From Utricularia gibba (lineage: Eukaryota; Streptophyta; Magnoliopsida; Lamiales; Lentibulariaceae): DNA of 64,000 nt. Location of the stretch: positions 2,232,001 to 2,296,000 of the forward strand of contig NEEC01000009.1 in NCBI GenBank assembly GCA_002189035.1. The letters run 5' to 3'. Position numbers and translations under genes: made by a program. The notes under the pieces are model-generated. The model was not told where the DNA came from. It did not search any database and was given only the letters and a program-made list of their open reading frames with translations. Positions 49,500 to 61,702 of the stretch are shown here, in pieces (position 1 is the stretch's first letter; the number at the start of each line of letters is the position of its first letter).

Positions 49500-50924
49500 T
49501 AAACAAACATATAGTGTCTTAACTGATACTCAGTAATACAAAAATATCTAAATATGTATTTGTTATGTCATATCCAATAGAAAATATTATGTGATTAAAA
49601 TAAAAAGTTTATTTGATACATATTTTTTCTATATACATATTTAAAATAATATTATGTTATATATATATATATATGTATTATATTTATTTAAAATAAATAA
49701 TTTATAATTTAAATTTCATTTTTTAGTTGAATTTTGAAATACCCATCTTATAATATTTTATAAAATACTCGTGAAATCAGCTTACCAAATATACAATATT
49801 ATCAACAATAAGGATAGCTAAACACTAACACCAATCTCACAATCACCCCATGAAATATTGTTATTAGAATCTGATATCTCTAAATACTAAAAAAATATTG
49901 AAATATAATTTCATTATAATTACAATTAATCAATTAGACATATATCCATTATATCTACCGTACAAATCAATGATTTCAGGGTTGTGATTTTACAGGTTAC
50001 CATTTCAGATAGGAAGCAATTCTTTTTTTTTTTTGTAAAAGTTTGGATAATGATAAATATCTAAAACTTCAGGATAAATTTGATTTAGGTTCTTCCAATT
50101 TGTAGAAAAGTGGGAGATATTATGTAAATATCTTAGACCTGTTTACGTCATTTCTGGAATAAAAGATGATGTGGATATGATTCACACTGTTTTGTCTTAA
50201 TTAAAGACGGAAGCAGGAGGAGAGAAGCGTAATTTAAATAATTTAATTCTCATTTTTAATTATTTGATTCATGGAAAATATCTGCGGCGTGGAATTTCCC
50301 GTTGGCTTCAGAGAAACCTTGGGCGTCAAGAATTTGATGTTTTATGTTGGAAAAACAATTTCGGATAATGACATTTTTTTTAAAAAAAAAGACAGAATGG
50401 AAAAAGTCGGCGGATAAGGAGGAATATTTACGGAAAATATCCTGGAAATTTGTAATGAGAAAATTCGGGAAATAATTGTAAAATGGATTAATTGATTACG
50501 AACGTGGCAGTTTTTGATTGGTTAATGCTTCACATGGACGGGAATTAGAGAAAATAATATTAATATTACTTAAGGGATAATAATTAATTAATATCAATCA
50601 TTATATTATCCGGATAATTTATTTTTTCAGGAAAAAAAAAATAAAAATTGGGAGAGAAAAATCTCATCCGTTGCCGTCAAACCGAGCTTTTCTTTTTTGC
50701 TTTTGTTGTCGCGTTTCGGAATTTTCCTGCGGAAGCGGTGGCGTCAGCGTAAGCGGGGAGGGTGGATTGCTAAAGTATTCAGAGCGCTGGCGTGGAACCG
50801 CGTCATCGCACCCTGGCTTGGTTGACGAACGCACCCCGCAAATTCTAAAGGTAAAAAGAGAATACCTTGGGCGTGTTCCAAGCTGTTCCCCAACTCCCAC
50901 TGATTTCATACTTCTCCACGACTG
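49500..50924. other. AT-rich intergenic region
   Basis: Very AT-rich to about 50640, with a TA repeat near 49657-49676. A GC-richer promoter region for the next gene follows. No coding frame supported. Confidence 0.5.
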
Positions 50925-50932
50925 TATATAAG
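50925..50932 (+). promoter_or_regulatory. TATA box of the CHY/RING gene
   Basis: TATATAAG, 113 bases upstream of the ATG at 51045. Strong match to the plant TATA consensus. Confidence 0.6.
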
Positions 50933-51044
50933 CCCGGAGAACGTGCTCCACCTTTATCGCTCAACGCAAACAGTGTGTGTATTCGCTTGTATTGGATTGA
51001 ATTACACTTCTTCGTGTTCTGATTCGAGGAAAACCCAGAAAGAA

Positions 51045-52802
51045 ATGGGCTCTCTGGTGGAGAAATACGGGTATGTAGAGTGTGAGCTGCGTTTTTTCTT
51101 CCCAAAATCGGGTCTTTTCTTGAACTGGGGTTGTTGATTTTGTGGGGAAAATCTTGATTTTTCAGATGCCTACATTATCAGAGGAGGTGCAGGATTGTAG
51201 CACCCTGCTGCAATGAAATATTTGATTGCAGACACTGCCACAATGATGCCAAGGTTTGTCGTTGTCCTTTAAATTGATGAAAAACTGTAAAGATTCACTC
51301 TAACTTCATCTTGTAATACTTGAACAGAATTCTTTAACTGTGGATCCACTCTATAGGCATGACCTCCCTCGTCATGAAATTGAAAAGGTGAGCTTAATAT
51401 CTCATTCTTCCCTGTGATTTCTCATCGTTGATAAAATGATGATGGTGTGCTTATAAGAGACTGTGTTTGTTTCTGCCTTCAGATAATTTGCTCCCTGTGC
51501 AACACTGAACAAGATGTGAGTTCCAAGCTTTATATCACTGATGATTCTGAGAAGATTTTTTATGATATTGCTCTCTAAAGCTGTGATCTTCTTTCCCAAA
51601 TTTCAGGTGCAACAGATGTGCATCAATTGTGGAGTTTGCATGGGGAAGTACTATTGCTCGAAATGCAAGTTCTTCGATGATGATGTAAGATTCGTTCCAT
51701 TTCAGTAAGAATACCTTTAGCTCTTTTCTTGTTGTAAATCAATGCGATTCTCAATGCCAGGTTTCAAAGGATCAATATCACTGTGACAAATGCGGAATCT
51801 GCAGGTTCTTACCATTCTCTCTACGATATTTTCTGTGCTGATCTACTCTCTTGAGGCTATCAGCTATGAATCTAATATGCTCTTATTTTCTGTTTTATAG
51901 AAAGGGTGGAAAAGAAAACTTCTTCCACTGTGATCGATGCGGTAAGCCTTGCCATCAATAGATACTGATTAATCCCTTCGCTGAGTGATGCCAAAACTCT
52001 TCAGCTAACGTGCCACCACCCTTTGTGTCTCAGAATGCTGCTACTCGATCGCATTGAAGGATTCCCACGTGTGTATAGAGAGAGCTCTGCATCACAATTG
52101 TCCAGTGTGCTTCGAGGTAACTCATCGCAACACAGTGGGGTGGGATGTTCAATCTCTGGCTCCCTAGGCTTCACCTTCTCTTTTTTGATGCAGTATCTCT
52201 TTGATACAATGAGCGACGTCACAGTTCTATCATGCGGCCATACAATTCATCTTGATTGCCTCAAGGACATGGAGCACCATTTCCAGTAAGAAGCTTTCCC
52301 CTGCCGGTTACCAAAAATTGGTCAGAGCTTCTGTCAGAAATCACTTACACTTATGCTTGCAGGTATGCTTGTCCGGTGTGCTCGAAGTCATATTGCGACA
52401 TGACTCACGTCTGGGAGAAGCTCGACCAGGAGGTATATGAACGCCACCGTTTAAAACCATTACCTTAAACCATACTTATCCTCAGCACAGCTGCTGACGC
52501 CCCTGGTTATGTGTATTGGTGCTGCAGGTTGCCTCAACACCTATGCCACAGATGTATCAGAACAAAATGGTGAGAACCCATTTCCCCATTTCCACCACAC
52601 TACCTGCAAATACCCATTTTTTCGAGAAAAAACCACTGACTGGTGTTGCTGCTTGAAGGTGTGGATTCTTTGCAACGACTGTGGAGAAACAAGTGAAGTC
52701 AGTTTTCACTTCGTTGCTCACAAGTGCCTCCACTGCAACTCCTACAATACGAAGCAGACGAGGGGCGGCGGCACCGGGGGTCACAGAACATGCTCCTCCT
52801 GA
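51045..52802 (+). CDS. MIEL1: CHY zinc-finger/RING E3 ubiquitin ligase, MIEL1-type
   Basis: RING E3 ligase; Arabidopsis MIEL1 degrades MYB30 and MYB96, linking it to defence and ABA/cuticle responses, and animal relatives (PIRH2) target p53. Twelve short exons: 51045-51070, 51166-51253, 51328-51387, 51483-51515, 51607-51684, 51761-51804, 51901-51941, 52034-52116, 52194-52285, 52363-52432, 52528-52569 and 52659-52802. They join in phase to 266 residues (family about 267). Order: CHY finger near 9-75 ([27 protein letters not shown]), CTCHY finger ([37 protein letters not shown]), RING-H2 near 143-186 ([28 protein letters not shown]), then a C-terminal zinc ribbon ([17 protein letters not shown]). 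All metal-binding Cys/His appear present. Confidence 0.95.
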
Positions 52803-53296
52803 TCAACAAACAATGCATGTTAGAAATTGGTGGTTGTTCCCAGGCTTGTGTTCATCCAGTTGATGAAGAGGAAGTGAAGAGGAAGTCTGCTTTTGTAGCT
52901 GTCCAGTTATGTTAGCGTGTACGAGTGTAAAGTTTCCCATTATAGCACAGAAACAAGTATAATTTTGGAAGGAAAAATCTAATTGATCTCAATGTCGTTT
53001 TCTCGTATTTTTATTTAATATTATGAAATAATGATAATACTGGGATTTATTTAACAAATTGTTCCTGGCTGGATAAACCATATCCTCCTCCTGTGGTTGG
53101 CTGGAAACCACAGTTCGGCTTCTGGTGCGAATTACTTCGTCGGCTTTAGAAAGAGGTACTTACTTTATGAAGCTTTGCATTCATTCGCCATTGGGCGGGT
53201 GGTTTCTTTATGATGCCTGCAAGGTGTTCGGGAAAATGTCGCAGCGAAAGAACAAGGATTTATAAGTAACCTTTTGCGCAGTGATTGGGAGCAGCC
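52803..53296. other. Spacer before the thioredoxin-like gene
   Basis: 3' UTR of the E3 ligase gene and a short promoter for the next gene. Nothing else seen. Confidence 0.45.
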
Positions 53297-53808
53297 ATGG
53301 AGGAGAGTGGAACTGCAGATCCGGTGAAAGTTTCCAAGGGTACTCTGATAACCGCCGCCGACGACGAAAATCTCAGGGAACTGTTTCGCCGAATCAAGAA
53401 TTCGAAAAAGACTGTAAGCAATTACCAATGAATTTAGCTGATCAAAAAAACATATTCTCTCTGTTGATGATGTTTTACACCGACTCCGATTGCAGACGGT
53501 TATCAACTATGGCGCATCTTGGTATGCTGTGTTTCTTCCTGTTCCTGGTTCTTCCCTGTCACCAACTTACCGTCTCCTGAATGGGCAGGTGCCGCGTCTG
53601 CAGCCAAATCCTGCCGGTTTTCCAGCGCCTGAGCGGCAGGTTTCCGGAGCTGGAATTCGTGTACGCCGACATCGACGAGTGCCCGGAGACGACACAGCAC
53701 ATTCGGTACACTCCCACTTTTCACTTCTACAGAGATGGAGAAAGGGTCGACGAGATGCTCGGCGCCGGAGAGCAACGCCTCCATGACCGCCTATGGCTGC
53801 ATTCCTGA
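53297..53808 (+). CDS. TRXL3-3: Thioredoxin-like 3-3 protein
   Basis: Small cytosolic thioredoxin-fold protein, 120 residues. Exons 53297-53413, 53496-53521 and 53589-53808. Exon 2 is only 26 bases and the active site is split by intron 2: NYGASW joins CRVCSQILPVF, giving Trp48-Cys49-Arg-Val-Cys52 instead of the usual WCGPC. Other fold residues are present: FVYADIDECPE and IRYTPTFHFYRDGE (cis-proline Pro in YTPT), ending GAGEQRLHDRLW. The changed dipeptide between the cysteines should alter redox potential. Converges with SAM synthase; the two stop codons are only 183 bases apart. Confidence 0.92.
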
Positions 53809-53991
53809 TTAGACTCATTTGCAGCATGCACTCTTGAAATTTGAAACCTCAACTTTCGTTTCGACTTCCGATAAATGAACAAATGGTTGGGAACCAAAAG
53901 AAGGGAGCAAGTTAAATGAATAATGGAGTGAAAAGGCAAAAAAGAATCAAGACCGCCGGCTAAGCTTATTCAGTCGTCTGCGTTTTGATGA

Positions 53992-55163
53992 TCAAGCTTT
54001 GGGCTTGAGGACCTTCACCTTCTCCCAAGTGAAATCGGGATCCTCTCGGCCGAAGTGGCCGTATGCGGCGGTCTTTTGGTACCTGAAGTTGCCTCCTCTT
54101 TTCAAGTCAAGGTTGATGGCAATCATTCCTGGCCTGAAGTCGAAGTTCTCCTTGATCAGAGCAAGGATGTCCTTGTCTGGGATCTTCCCTGTTTTGTAAG
54201 TATCGACGAACACAGAGAGGGGTTCGGCTACACCGATAGCATAGGACACCTGCACGATGCAACGGCGAGCAAGGCCGGAAGCCACAACACTCTTTGCTGC
54301 TTGCCTGACTATGTATGCACCGCTCCTGTCCACCTTGGTGGGGTCTTTGCCGGAGAAAGCGCCCCACCGTGAGCACCCCAGCCACCGTATGTGTCGATGA
54401 TGATTTTCCGACCAGTGAGACCGGCATCTCCATGTGGACCGCCAATGACAAAACGGCCTGATGGGTTGAGATGGAATATAGTTTTCTCATCAAGGTACTT
54501 TGCAGGAATCACTGGCTTGATAACATGCTCCTTAAGATCAGCAGCAATCTTATCGTTCTTTACGCTTTCTTCATGCTGTGTGGAGATGAGAACTGTGTGG
54601 ACTCTTAGAGGGACCATGGCTCCATTCTCGTTCTTGTACTCAACAGTGACTTGTGTCTTACCATCAGGTCGCAACCAAGGGCAAGTCTTGTTCTTTCGTG
54701 CTTCGGTGAGCTTGGCCCCTAGCTTGGTGGCAAGCACATGAGTGAGTGGCATCAGTTCCGGTGTCTCATCAGTGGCATAACCAAACATGTGCCCTTGATC
54801 ACCGGCTCCGATTTCCTCAGGTTTCTTGGTGAGATGGCCATGGACCCCTTGAGCAATGTCAGGACTCTGCTGTTCAATGTTTACAAGGACCTTGCAATTC
54901 TCGGCGTCAAGACCGACGTCAGGCGATGTAAAACCAATGCCTCTGCATGTATCCCTCACGATCTTCTCATAATTCAACTTCGCCTTTGTTGTGATCTCGC
55001 CGAATACCATTACCATATTTGTCTTCGTGCATGTCTCACAAGCTACTTTGCTCTCTGGATCTTGTTCTAGACAAGCATCGAGGATGGCATCAGAGACTTG
55101 ATCACAGAGCTTGTCCGGATGCCCTTCATTGACTGATTCCGATGTGAAAAGAAAGGTATCCAT
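53992..55163 (-). CDS. SAMS: S-adenosylmethionine synthase (single frame break)
   Basis: Makes S-adenosylmethionine from methionine and ATP in the cytosol; the product feeds methylation, polyamines and ethylene. The coding region is intronless, as usual for plant SAMS. Marks: [16 protein letters not shown] (ATP/methionine site), [15 protein letters not shown] (signature), [24 protein letters not shown]. The frame from 55163 breaks at the CCCC on the plus strand (54362-54365): after GGWGAHGG it reads ALSPAKTPP and stops, while the next frame carries on [16 protein letters not shown] to the proper C-terminus. One added base in the run gives [19 protein letters not shown] and 390 residues, the exact family length. 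No other damage exists, so a consensus error is more likely than a dead gene. Confidence 0.94.
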
Positions 55164-55170
55164 ATCTTAC

Positions 55171-55676
55171 CTGAAATACATCATGATGAACGTCAAACTG
55201 ATGAACATTAAAATGGAGGACCTCATAATGTTCGTCAATTCAAGCGAATGAAACACAAAATCCTATACACAACCTAATTGAAAACTCGAAATTCAACCAG
55301 ATCTGAATCTTATCATACAAAACAACTACACCGATTAATCAAGCTCAAACCTCTGAATCTCATCAGCGTTCCCGTGACTATAAACAAAACATTCTACAGA
55401 AAGACACCACCGACTGCTCTCGGATGACTACGACACTCAAAACAAGATCCGGATCTCAAAAATCATCAAAACCGACGAAATGAATGGCAACAATTTCGTG
55501 TCAAAGCCAAGAATCGATTACACGGCAAGAACGACACAATGCCGTCAAATCGAGGATAAGAGAAACAATGATCTGCGACTACAGCGAACGGAGAAGAAAT
55601 TTGATTACCTTTTCGTCCAAGTGAGCGATCTGGGAGAAATGTATCTGGAGGAGAAGGAACGCCGCTGTATATATAT
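55171..55676 (-). promoter_or_regulatory. SAM synthase leader intron and TATA box
   Basis: On the minus strand a TATATATAT box (55676-55668) precedes a leader with donor AAAAG|GTAATC and acceptor TTTCAG|GTAAG. This removes 55608-55171, eight bases before the start codon. A 5' UTR intron directly before the ATG is common in plant SAMS genes. Confidence 0.65.
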
Positions 55677-55680
55677 GTAA

Positions 55681-56544
55681 TACTCGTGTGTACGTGTACT
55701 CTGGCCTGGCCTCTCGCTTCACTCCCATTTTCTTCGGTGGTAGAAGAGGCTGGCGTTTAAATTATTATTTTAAAAAATAATCGATTTTTTAAAAAAATTC
55801 CCATTTTAAAAGCTTACGCTAAGCAAAATCTATATATATAATACATAAATACTAAAGATGAAATAATTACGTAAATACCCTTCTTAACGCTTTTCTGGGC
55901 CTTCCTCACCCCTCGTCTTTGTGGGCCCTAAGTTGGGCTATCATGATGGTCCGAATAACGAATTTAGATCCTTGATCCAGTATGAGGCCCAAATCGTACT
56001 ATTTTACGTACGAAAATCAAGTTTATTATATAAATATTAATTTCAATTAGTCAATGACCTAAACCCTAGGATCTACGTGCCTATTTCAAGAGAGCACACA
56101 TAATGGAGGAAGGCGATGAGTTTTAGGGCAATAAAGTACGTGTCCCTATGGCCAAATGATTGGTGCTCCTTTTACTTGAGCACGCAAAAACAAGTTCGTG
56201 TCGATGACACTACCCACGTGCATGGTAATAGCAGTTTGGTCAATGCAGGATGCTAATTTTATGTTAGAAGATGATCAGCTTCGTAGTCTTTGAAGCTAAA
56301 AAGAATATGAAATAACATATTCAGCATACAGAAGTGTGAAGGTTGCACAAGCAATGTGAAAGACCTGCGTGGCGTAGGTGTAATAAAAAAAGAAAAGGTT
56401 TCTGAGGGTAATAACTGGTGCAGTTGTTGTTGGAAAACGCAGGAGTTATCTAAAAGGCTGGGAGGCTGAGAAGACGTACAAGAAGACGAAGAAGAAGAAG
56501 AAGAAGACGAAGAAAAGAGATTGTTTTGAGGGGAACGTCTGGAA
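55681..56544. other. Divergent promoter region, SAMS and MYB
   Basis: AT-rich with several GGGCC/GGCCC words (55897, 55922, 55987). No gene seen. The right end is the MYB leader. Confidence 0.5.
56481..56520. repeat. GAA/GAC-rich purine tract in the MYB leader
   Basis: Nearly pure AG/GAA repeat, 25 bases before the MYB start codon. GA-rich leader tracts are common in plants and mutate by slippage. Confidence 0.8.
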
Positions 56545-57551
56545 ATGGGAAGAGCTCCTTGTTGTGATAAGGCAAAGGTGAAGAAAGGGCCGTGGTCTGC
56601 TGAAGAGGATGCCAAGCTTAAGGAGTATATACTAAAAAATGGAACTGGTGGGAATTGGATTGCTCTCCCACAAAAAGTCGGTGAGTTTTCTGGTTCAAGG
56701 TCTTACTCAAAAGGGGTGTTTGCTGCGAGCTTTTCTGATCAATCTTGAGAACAAGTTGTATTGAATTGTGTTGTTTTGTGGTTCTAAGGGCTGAACAGAT
56801 GTGGGAAAAGCTGCAGACTCAGATGGCTTAACTATTTGAGGCCAAATATCAAGCATGGGAGGTTTTGTGATGAGGAAGATGGAGTCATTTGCAGCCTCTA
56901 CGCCAGAATTGGGAGCAGGTATATGATTTTGAAATTCAATTTGTTTCTCCACGGCGAAAAAACTGTTTTTCGAGACACTTAGGAGTCTAGAAGTAAAACT
57001 GCAGGTGGTCGGCAATAGCATCGCACTTGCCAGGAAGAACAGATAACGATATCAAGAACCATTGGAACACGAAGTTGAAGAAAAAGTTCTTCATGGGGGC
57101 TTCAAACTCTCATGGAAGAAGCTCTTCTTGTCAAGCTAGCAGCATTATCGATAATAATCACCATCATTTTCCTTCACTAAGCACCATTAATCTCATAACC
57201 CCATCTCCATGTATGCCCCAAACACCTTCATTCTGTGATGACTCCATCGAGCCTTTCCCCATTCTTTTCAATCAGCTTCAAGACTCCACCACCACATTCA
57301 CAGAGAGCTACTTCCCCCCTTTTCACCGAAACGACGAAGACGTTTGTAGAAGCAACATTCTCATCTGTGGAGCTGAAGGGGCAGTCACTAGCTCACCAAA
57401 CGGGAGCTGCATCACGAACCAAATGGGCAACAACCGTGATAGCCAAAGCTTCATGATTGGTGACAATGCGTATGGTTTCTCATCATCTGATGCTGGTTTT
57501 CATAGAAATAATCCTACTCCTTTCGATGGATTCACGAGATCACCGAGCTAA
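56545..57551 (+). CDS. R2R3-MYB transcription factor, subgroup 14-like
   Basis: Nuclear DNA-binding factor resembling the RAX/MYB36/MYB68/MYB84 group (meristem and root-barrier development). Exons 56545-56680, 56789-56918 and 57005-57551 give 270 residues; both introns are at the standard R2R3 positions. R2 is near 14-65 ([46 protein letters not shown]) and R3 near 68-117 ([40 protein letters not shown]). The extra Gly in NGTGGNW is typical of subgroup 14. Oddities: [10 protein letters not shown] at the start of R3 and KNHWNTKL instead of KNYWNTRL, so the assignment inside the subgroup is open. The C-terminal half is Ser/Asn/Pro-rich. Confidence 0.9.
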
Positions 57552-60500
57552 TCTGTGGGGATAATCTGGGATCCTTTGTGGATTATCTGTCCAGCTGAAA
57601 ATGTGAAGCAACAGTTGTTTGATTCCTGTGTGATGATGATCATGTAGTTCTTATGGAAGAATTAGGCTTGTAGGAGAATTCGTTTCATGGCTGAATAATG
57701 TGTATCTTGGTTCATGTTCACCTAAGACATATATCTTCTTTCAGTGTTTGAACTTCACTTTGATCAAACCCTAGAAACCCAATTGCAAATCTCAACCATT
57801 CCAAGGACGATAACCTTGATTAGATGCTACTATTATACATCTTATGAACCGTTTATTAGGACGGTTTAATTTACTCGATATTAAATATATTATGTGAGAT
57901 AGTTATTATTATTATTATCATAAAATTAATTAAAAAATTACTTTCGACAATTTATTCATGTTCCCGGATAATTGTGAAAAAAAGCAGTAATAAAAAGCTT
58001 ATATTAATTTTCATTATTTTTCACATTAATAAAAAAGACGATGCGTCCACGTGTACGTAGTCCGATGGCGGGCCCCGGTGGCAGGCAGCGTCGTCCTACT
58101 TCTTACAAGCAATCAAGTTATGTTACCGGACGTCAACCTTCTTAGGGCAATAATAAATTTATACAATAATTAGTCGTCACCCATTTTGGTGCAATTATTC
58201 TAAAAAATCACGCACCCTTTTTAATAGGTGATTTTTCGGACGCGTCTTGTGATTTGAAAAATTAATTTATTAAAATAATAAAAATTATTATTATTATAAA
58301 ATTGAGTTGGTGGTAGGGATTCCAGAACAGCAGCAGTACCCGAGTTTATGGCCCAACATGACCAAGCCCAGTTTTTTTCCTAAAATGAATTTACTAACCT
58401 TGTGAAAGACCCAACCCAATCGAAGGTGAAAGTGGGTTAGACAAATATCTTAAAAATAAGAACATAAAATTGTAAAAATTGAATATTCAAAAAAAGATTA
58501 TATTATAAAATGAAAGACTACATCTTTGAGATTGGATCATTAGATTTGAAAAAATTGTGTTTGGCCTTCCCAAGAAAAAACCCCAAAAACCGATTTTTGA
58601 AAATAATTTTCTGGACTCTTTTTGATGAGATATAACGTGAGGAGTTTTGGAGAAGGTTTAGGGCATGATCGTTTTACGGGTGGCTCGTATCTCTGCTACA
58701 CGACATGCGTGTCCCCGTGTCCAGCTTTTAAGAAATATTAAAAGCAAATGCAAGTTCGGTTGGAGGAGAAGAGATGAGCATTAGGTAAGCACTGCACTGG
58801 TTTGCAGTGCATTCATTCTCGAGGATACTAATAACTGCTGTGGAACAAAAAACGCAGGCCCACGCCTTGTCTACTCGGTTTTGTATGTGTTCCCTAATCA
58901 AACCTTGCAACAACATGACAAACCTCCACACCCCTTTGTTTTTCCCCTTTCTTGCTGATGGGAATCGAGCCTCCTGCCTCTTTCAACAGTGTCTGTTAGA
59001 CACAAAACGGGGAGCAGGGGCAGCCCCAAGGTCGCAGCTATGGAGCTCACAGAGTATCCTTTTGAACCTCCTGGTTCTGATACACATACAGACCTCTGTC
59101 TCTCTTGTTGTGGGGTTTTCAAGAGACTAAAACCAAAACCAGTTTGGATTCGGACACTAATCATTCTAATGGCGTCTAGCTCTAAAATCTAGAAGGGGTT
59201 AGAAGGAAGCCATGATACAGAAAGTAAGTAATGAAGAAGTGGTGTGTGAACGTCTGATTCGATGAAAGGAACAAGACATCCACCCACACATCTGGATCGT
59301 TACATCGGGGGCCCAAGCGGAGTCACTCCATGTAAAATCCCATGGGCACCATTAAAATGCACATGTGGTTCTGCGCCTTTTGGTTTGACCGCCTCTGTTC
59401 ACAAGCCCCATGAACACTGTTAATGCCCCACATTAAGAGCAGCAAGCTCCGGCTGACCTTCGCAATCTTTATTATGAATTTGGGTTCCACGAAGATACGT
59501 GGGAAGATCCATTCAACCATCATTTCATTCAATACGTAGAGATGAAAGCGGCTTTCAGTTTCAATGTTGAGAAAGTATGTCGGGTTTTCCGGTCCATCGC
59601 TGAATCATTCGTACTGTTAGGACAGTCAAAAACCCATAAACGAAGTAGAGCTCGAGCCCCACACTTGGTTTCTTCTTCTTCATCCTCATCATTATTATTT
59701 CCGAAGAACATCTGATTTAACCGTTTTCACCAGAGTTACTGCACACCGCGAGGCATGGGGAGAATAAATGCATGTGGGCAATGCTTCTTTCTTCTTCTAC
59801 TCCTGATCAACTGCAGTCTCTTACGGGGGTTAAAAGGTAAAAACACATTGCCGTCGCAATAAAAAAAACCCCAAATATTCACTTTTTTTTAAAAAAAAAT
59901 CCATCTATCTTTTCTCGTGGGTCGACCCGATCCAACCGATGGAACCAAGAACCGGGTCGAACCGTAAAAAAAGTGATTTCTCTTCTTTTGGTTTGTTACT
60001 TGTACGGTAAAAAAAGGAAAAATGTAGCAAGGAGAAGAGGAGGAAACTTGCTATTTGACATCCCAAATGCGAAAATCGAGGTAATTTAATGTAGTAGCAG
60101 TTTGACCAATGTTGTTTCAGTACACTAAAGTCCTCTTTTACGGGTGGGTAGTTGGGTCAAAAGACTAGCATCCCTACATTGCATTTAATTTTAATATTTT
60201 ATTTTTAATTCAACCTAAGTAAAAAAAAAAAAAAGGGAGTAAAATTTTCAAGAGCACCAGATCATTGGGTCCAAATCACTGATCGCCTAGTCACACTTTT
60301 ATTGAATATGTTATAAAATTGGTTACTGTATGTATAAAAAATTCATCATAATGTGTGATAGAGAAAGTTAAGATAATCAATTTTCTGAGTGATTTGTGAA
60401 ATTGGACCAATGGTGGATTTTTTTTATATTTTAATGATGTTGTGGATAATTTAGTAATTTCAAAATCAAAGTATTTTTAAATATTAAAAATAATGCTTTA

Positions 60501-61543
60501 GGGTATTAATATAAATGATTTTAAATATGACTAGAATATATGTTGAATTTTATATTATAAATATTGTTAATTTCAATTCATATGAAACTAAAATACTTGA
60601 TTGATTTGTGATAAAAGATTCCAATATAATAAGAAAAATATTAAAAATATATTCGTTATTAAATTTCTTTTTTTTTACTCCATTAGCGACGAGCAAGACC
60701 CCCTTTAATGTAACACTATGTTCCGCCCTGAGGTCGGTTTCATCATAACCCATTTAAAATGATATATATGTATAGTTATTGGGTATTTTATTTGATGGAT
60801 ATTAGAAAATAAATCATCTTTTAGTTATACTAATAATCATTATTATTATTATTATTTTTTGAAAAAGCGATTTCATACATTCTTGGACATGGACCACGTG
60901 ACGGCAGGTCACTGTTCATTACAAAGTGTACGACTACTTCCCGGGCCTGCTGGTGTTGCCGCAAGGCAGACATCCCTTAACTAGAGCTGCGTCATACATT
61001 TGCTTTGGTTTAAGAGCAGACTCAGACACCACATTCCCTTTCGCAAGCTCTAATTTTTGCAACTTGGGTGATCAGGAATATCGACATCATGTGTACCCAT
61101 CTGGAGAGACGACATGGTTTCCTCCAGCAGATTAGAAAGTGAGATAGATGGTCGGTCACATGTGTCATGCCTGTTACTATGTTTTTGGGATTCAGGATTG
61201 AAGATTGGATCTTGAGGGCGTGTGTGCGCGCACAGAAGTGGGTTATGAAGTAGGTTTACGGATAATAAAACCCAAGTGGAGTTGTTGGAAGCTCAATGCT
61301 CAGTGAGAGTTAGGGTGTGTGCATCAGTGCTGCTGGAGATATGAATAAAAATGGGAGAGCTCGTTCCTGGTGAAAGTGGAAGAGGGAGGCCATAGCCAAG
61401 AAAACACGAGGGAAACGAATCTAAATCAATGATCCATGAATAAATAATAGTACCTTGTTGTCGATGATGATGATAATGGCAATAAAATAAAAGACAGAGA
61501 TATTGATTTGATTCAGACACGGTTTAGGGTTTCTTTTGTCGTT
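57552..61543. other. Long intergenic region
   Basis: MYB 3' UTR to about 57800, then AT-rich DNA with a GC-rich island at 58040-58110 containing CCACGTG. Scattered open frames (for example 58728-59164 and 60926-61135) match no family I know. 60180-60880 is extremely AT-rich with ATT repeats. No gene supported. Confidence 0.5.
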
Positions 61544-61702
61544 TCAGTCAGTGGGGTCTTTACTCTCACGCCAGCAGACGAGCAGAGCGATGCACCGGCG
61601 CACAATGTAGAACTTGGCCCGCTGTTTCTTGGCTAAGTGCGTGCATTTTTCTCCGAACGATCGCGATCCGTACTTGTCCGCTTCCCTTTCTCTTTCATCC
61701 AT
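61544..61702 (-). CDS. DVL: ROTUNDIFOLIA4/DEVIL-type small polypeptide (RTFL/DVL)
   Basis: Intronless 52-residue peptide starting MDERERE. The conserved RTF domain fills residues about 19-48: CTHLAKKQRAKFYIVRRCIA followed by LLVCWRES. The spaced cysteines, KxQRAKFYI and a C-terminal CW are the diagnostic pattern of RTFL/DVL peptides. These are plasma-membrane-associated growth regulators whose overexpression shortens leaves and alters fruit shape. The frame stays open upstream for 33 more residues with a Ser run (start 61801), and N-terminally extended members exist, so the longer start is possible. The inner start was chosen because it gives the compact typical form. Easily missed by gene finders because of its size. 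Confidence 0.88.
   Translation of the reverse strand: MDEREREADKYGSRSFGEKCTHLAKKQRAKFYIVRRCIALLVCWRESKDPTD

Noticed and set aside
58728-59164. Several overlapping short frames on both strands
   Set aside because: No conserved motif; typical of random open frames in mixed-composition DNA.
60926-61135. 69-residue plus-strand frame near the DVL gene
   Set aside because: No similarity I can name, no promoter or splice evidence; the reverse strand also shows nothing. I also looked for microRNA sequences by eye and found none.
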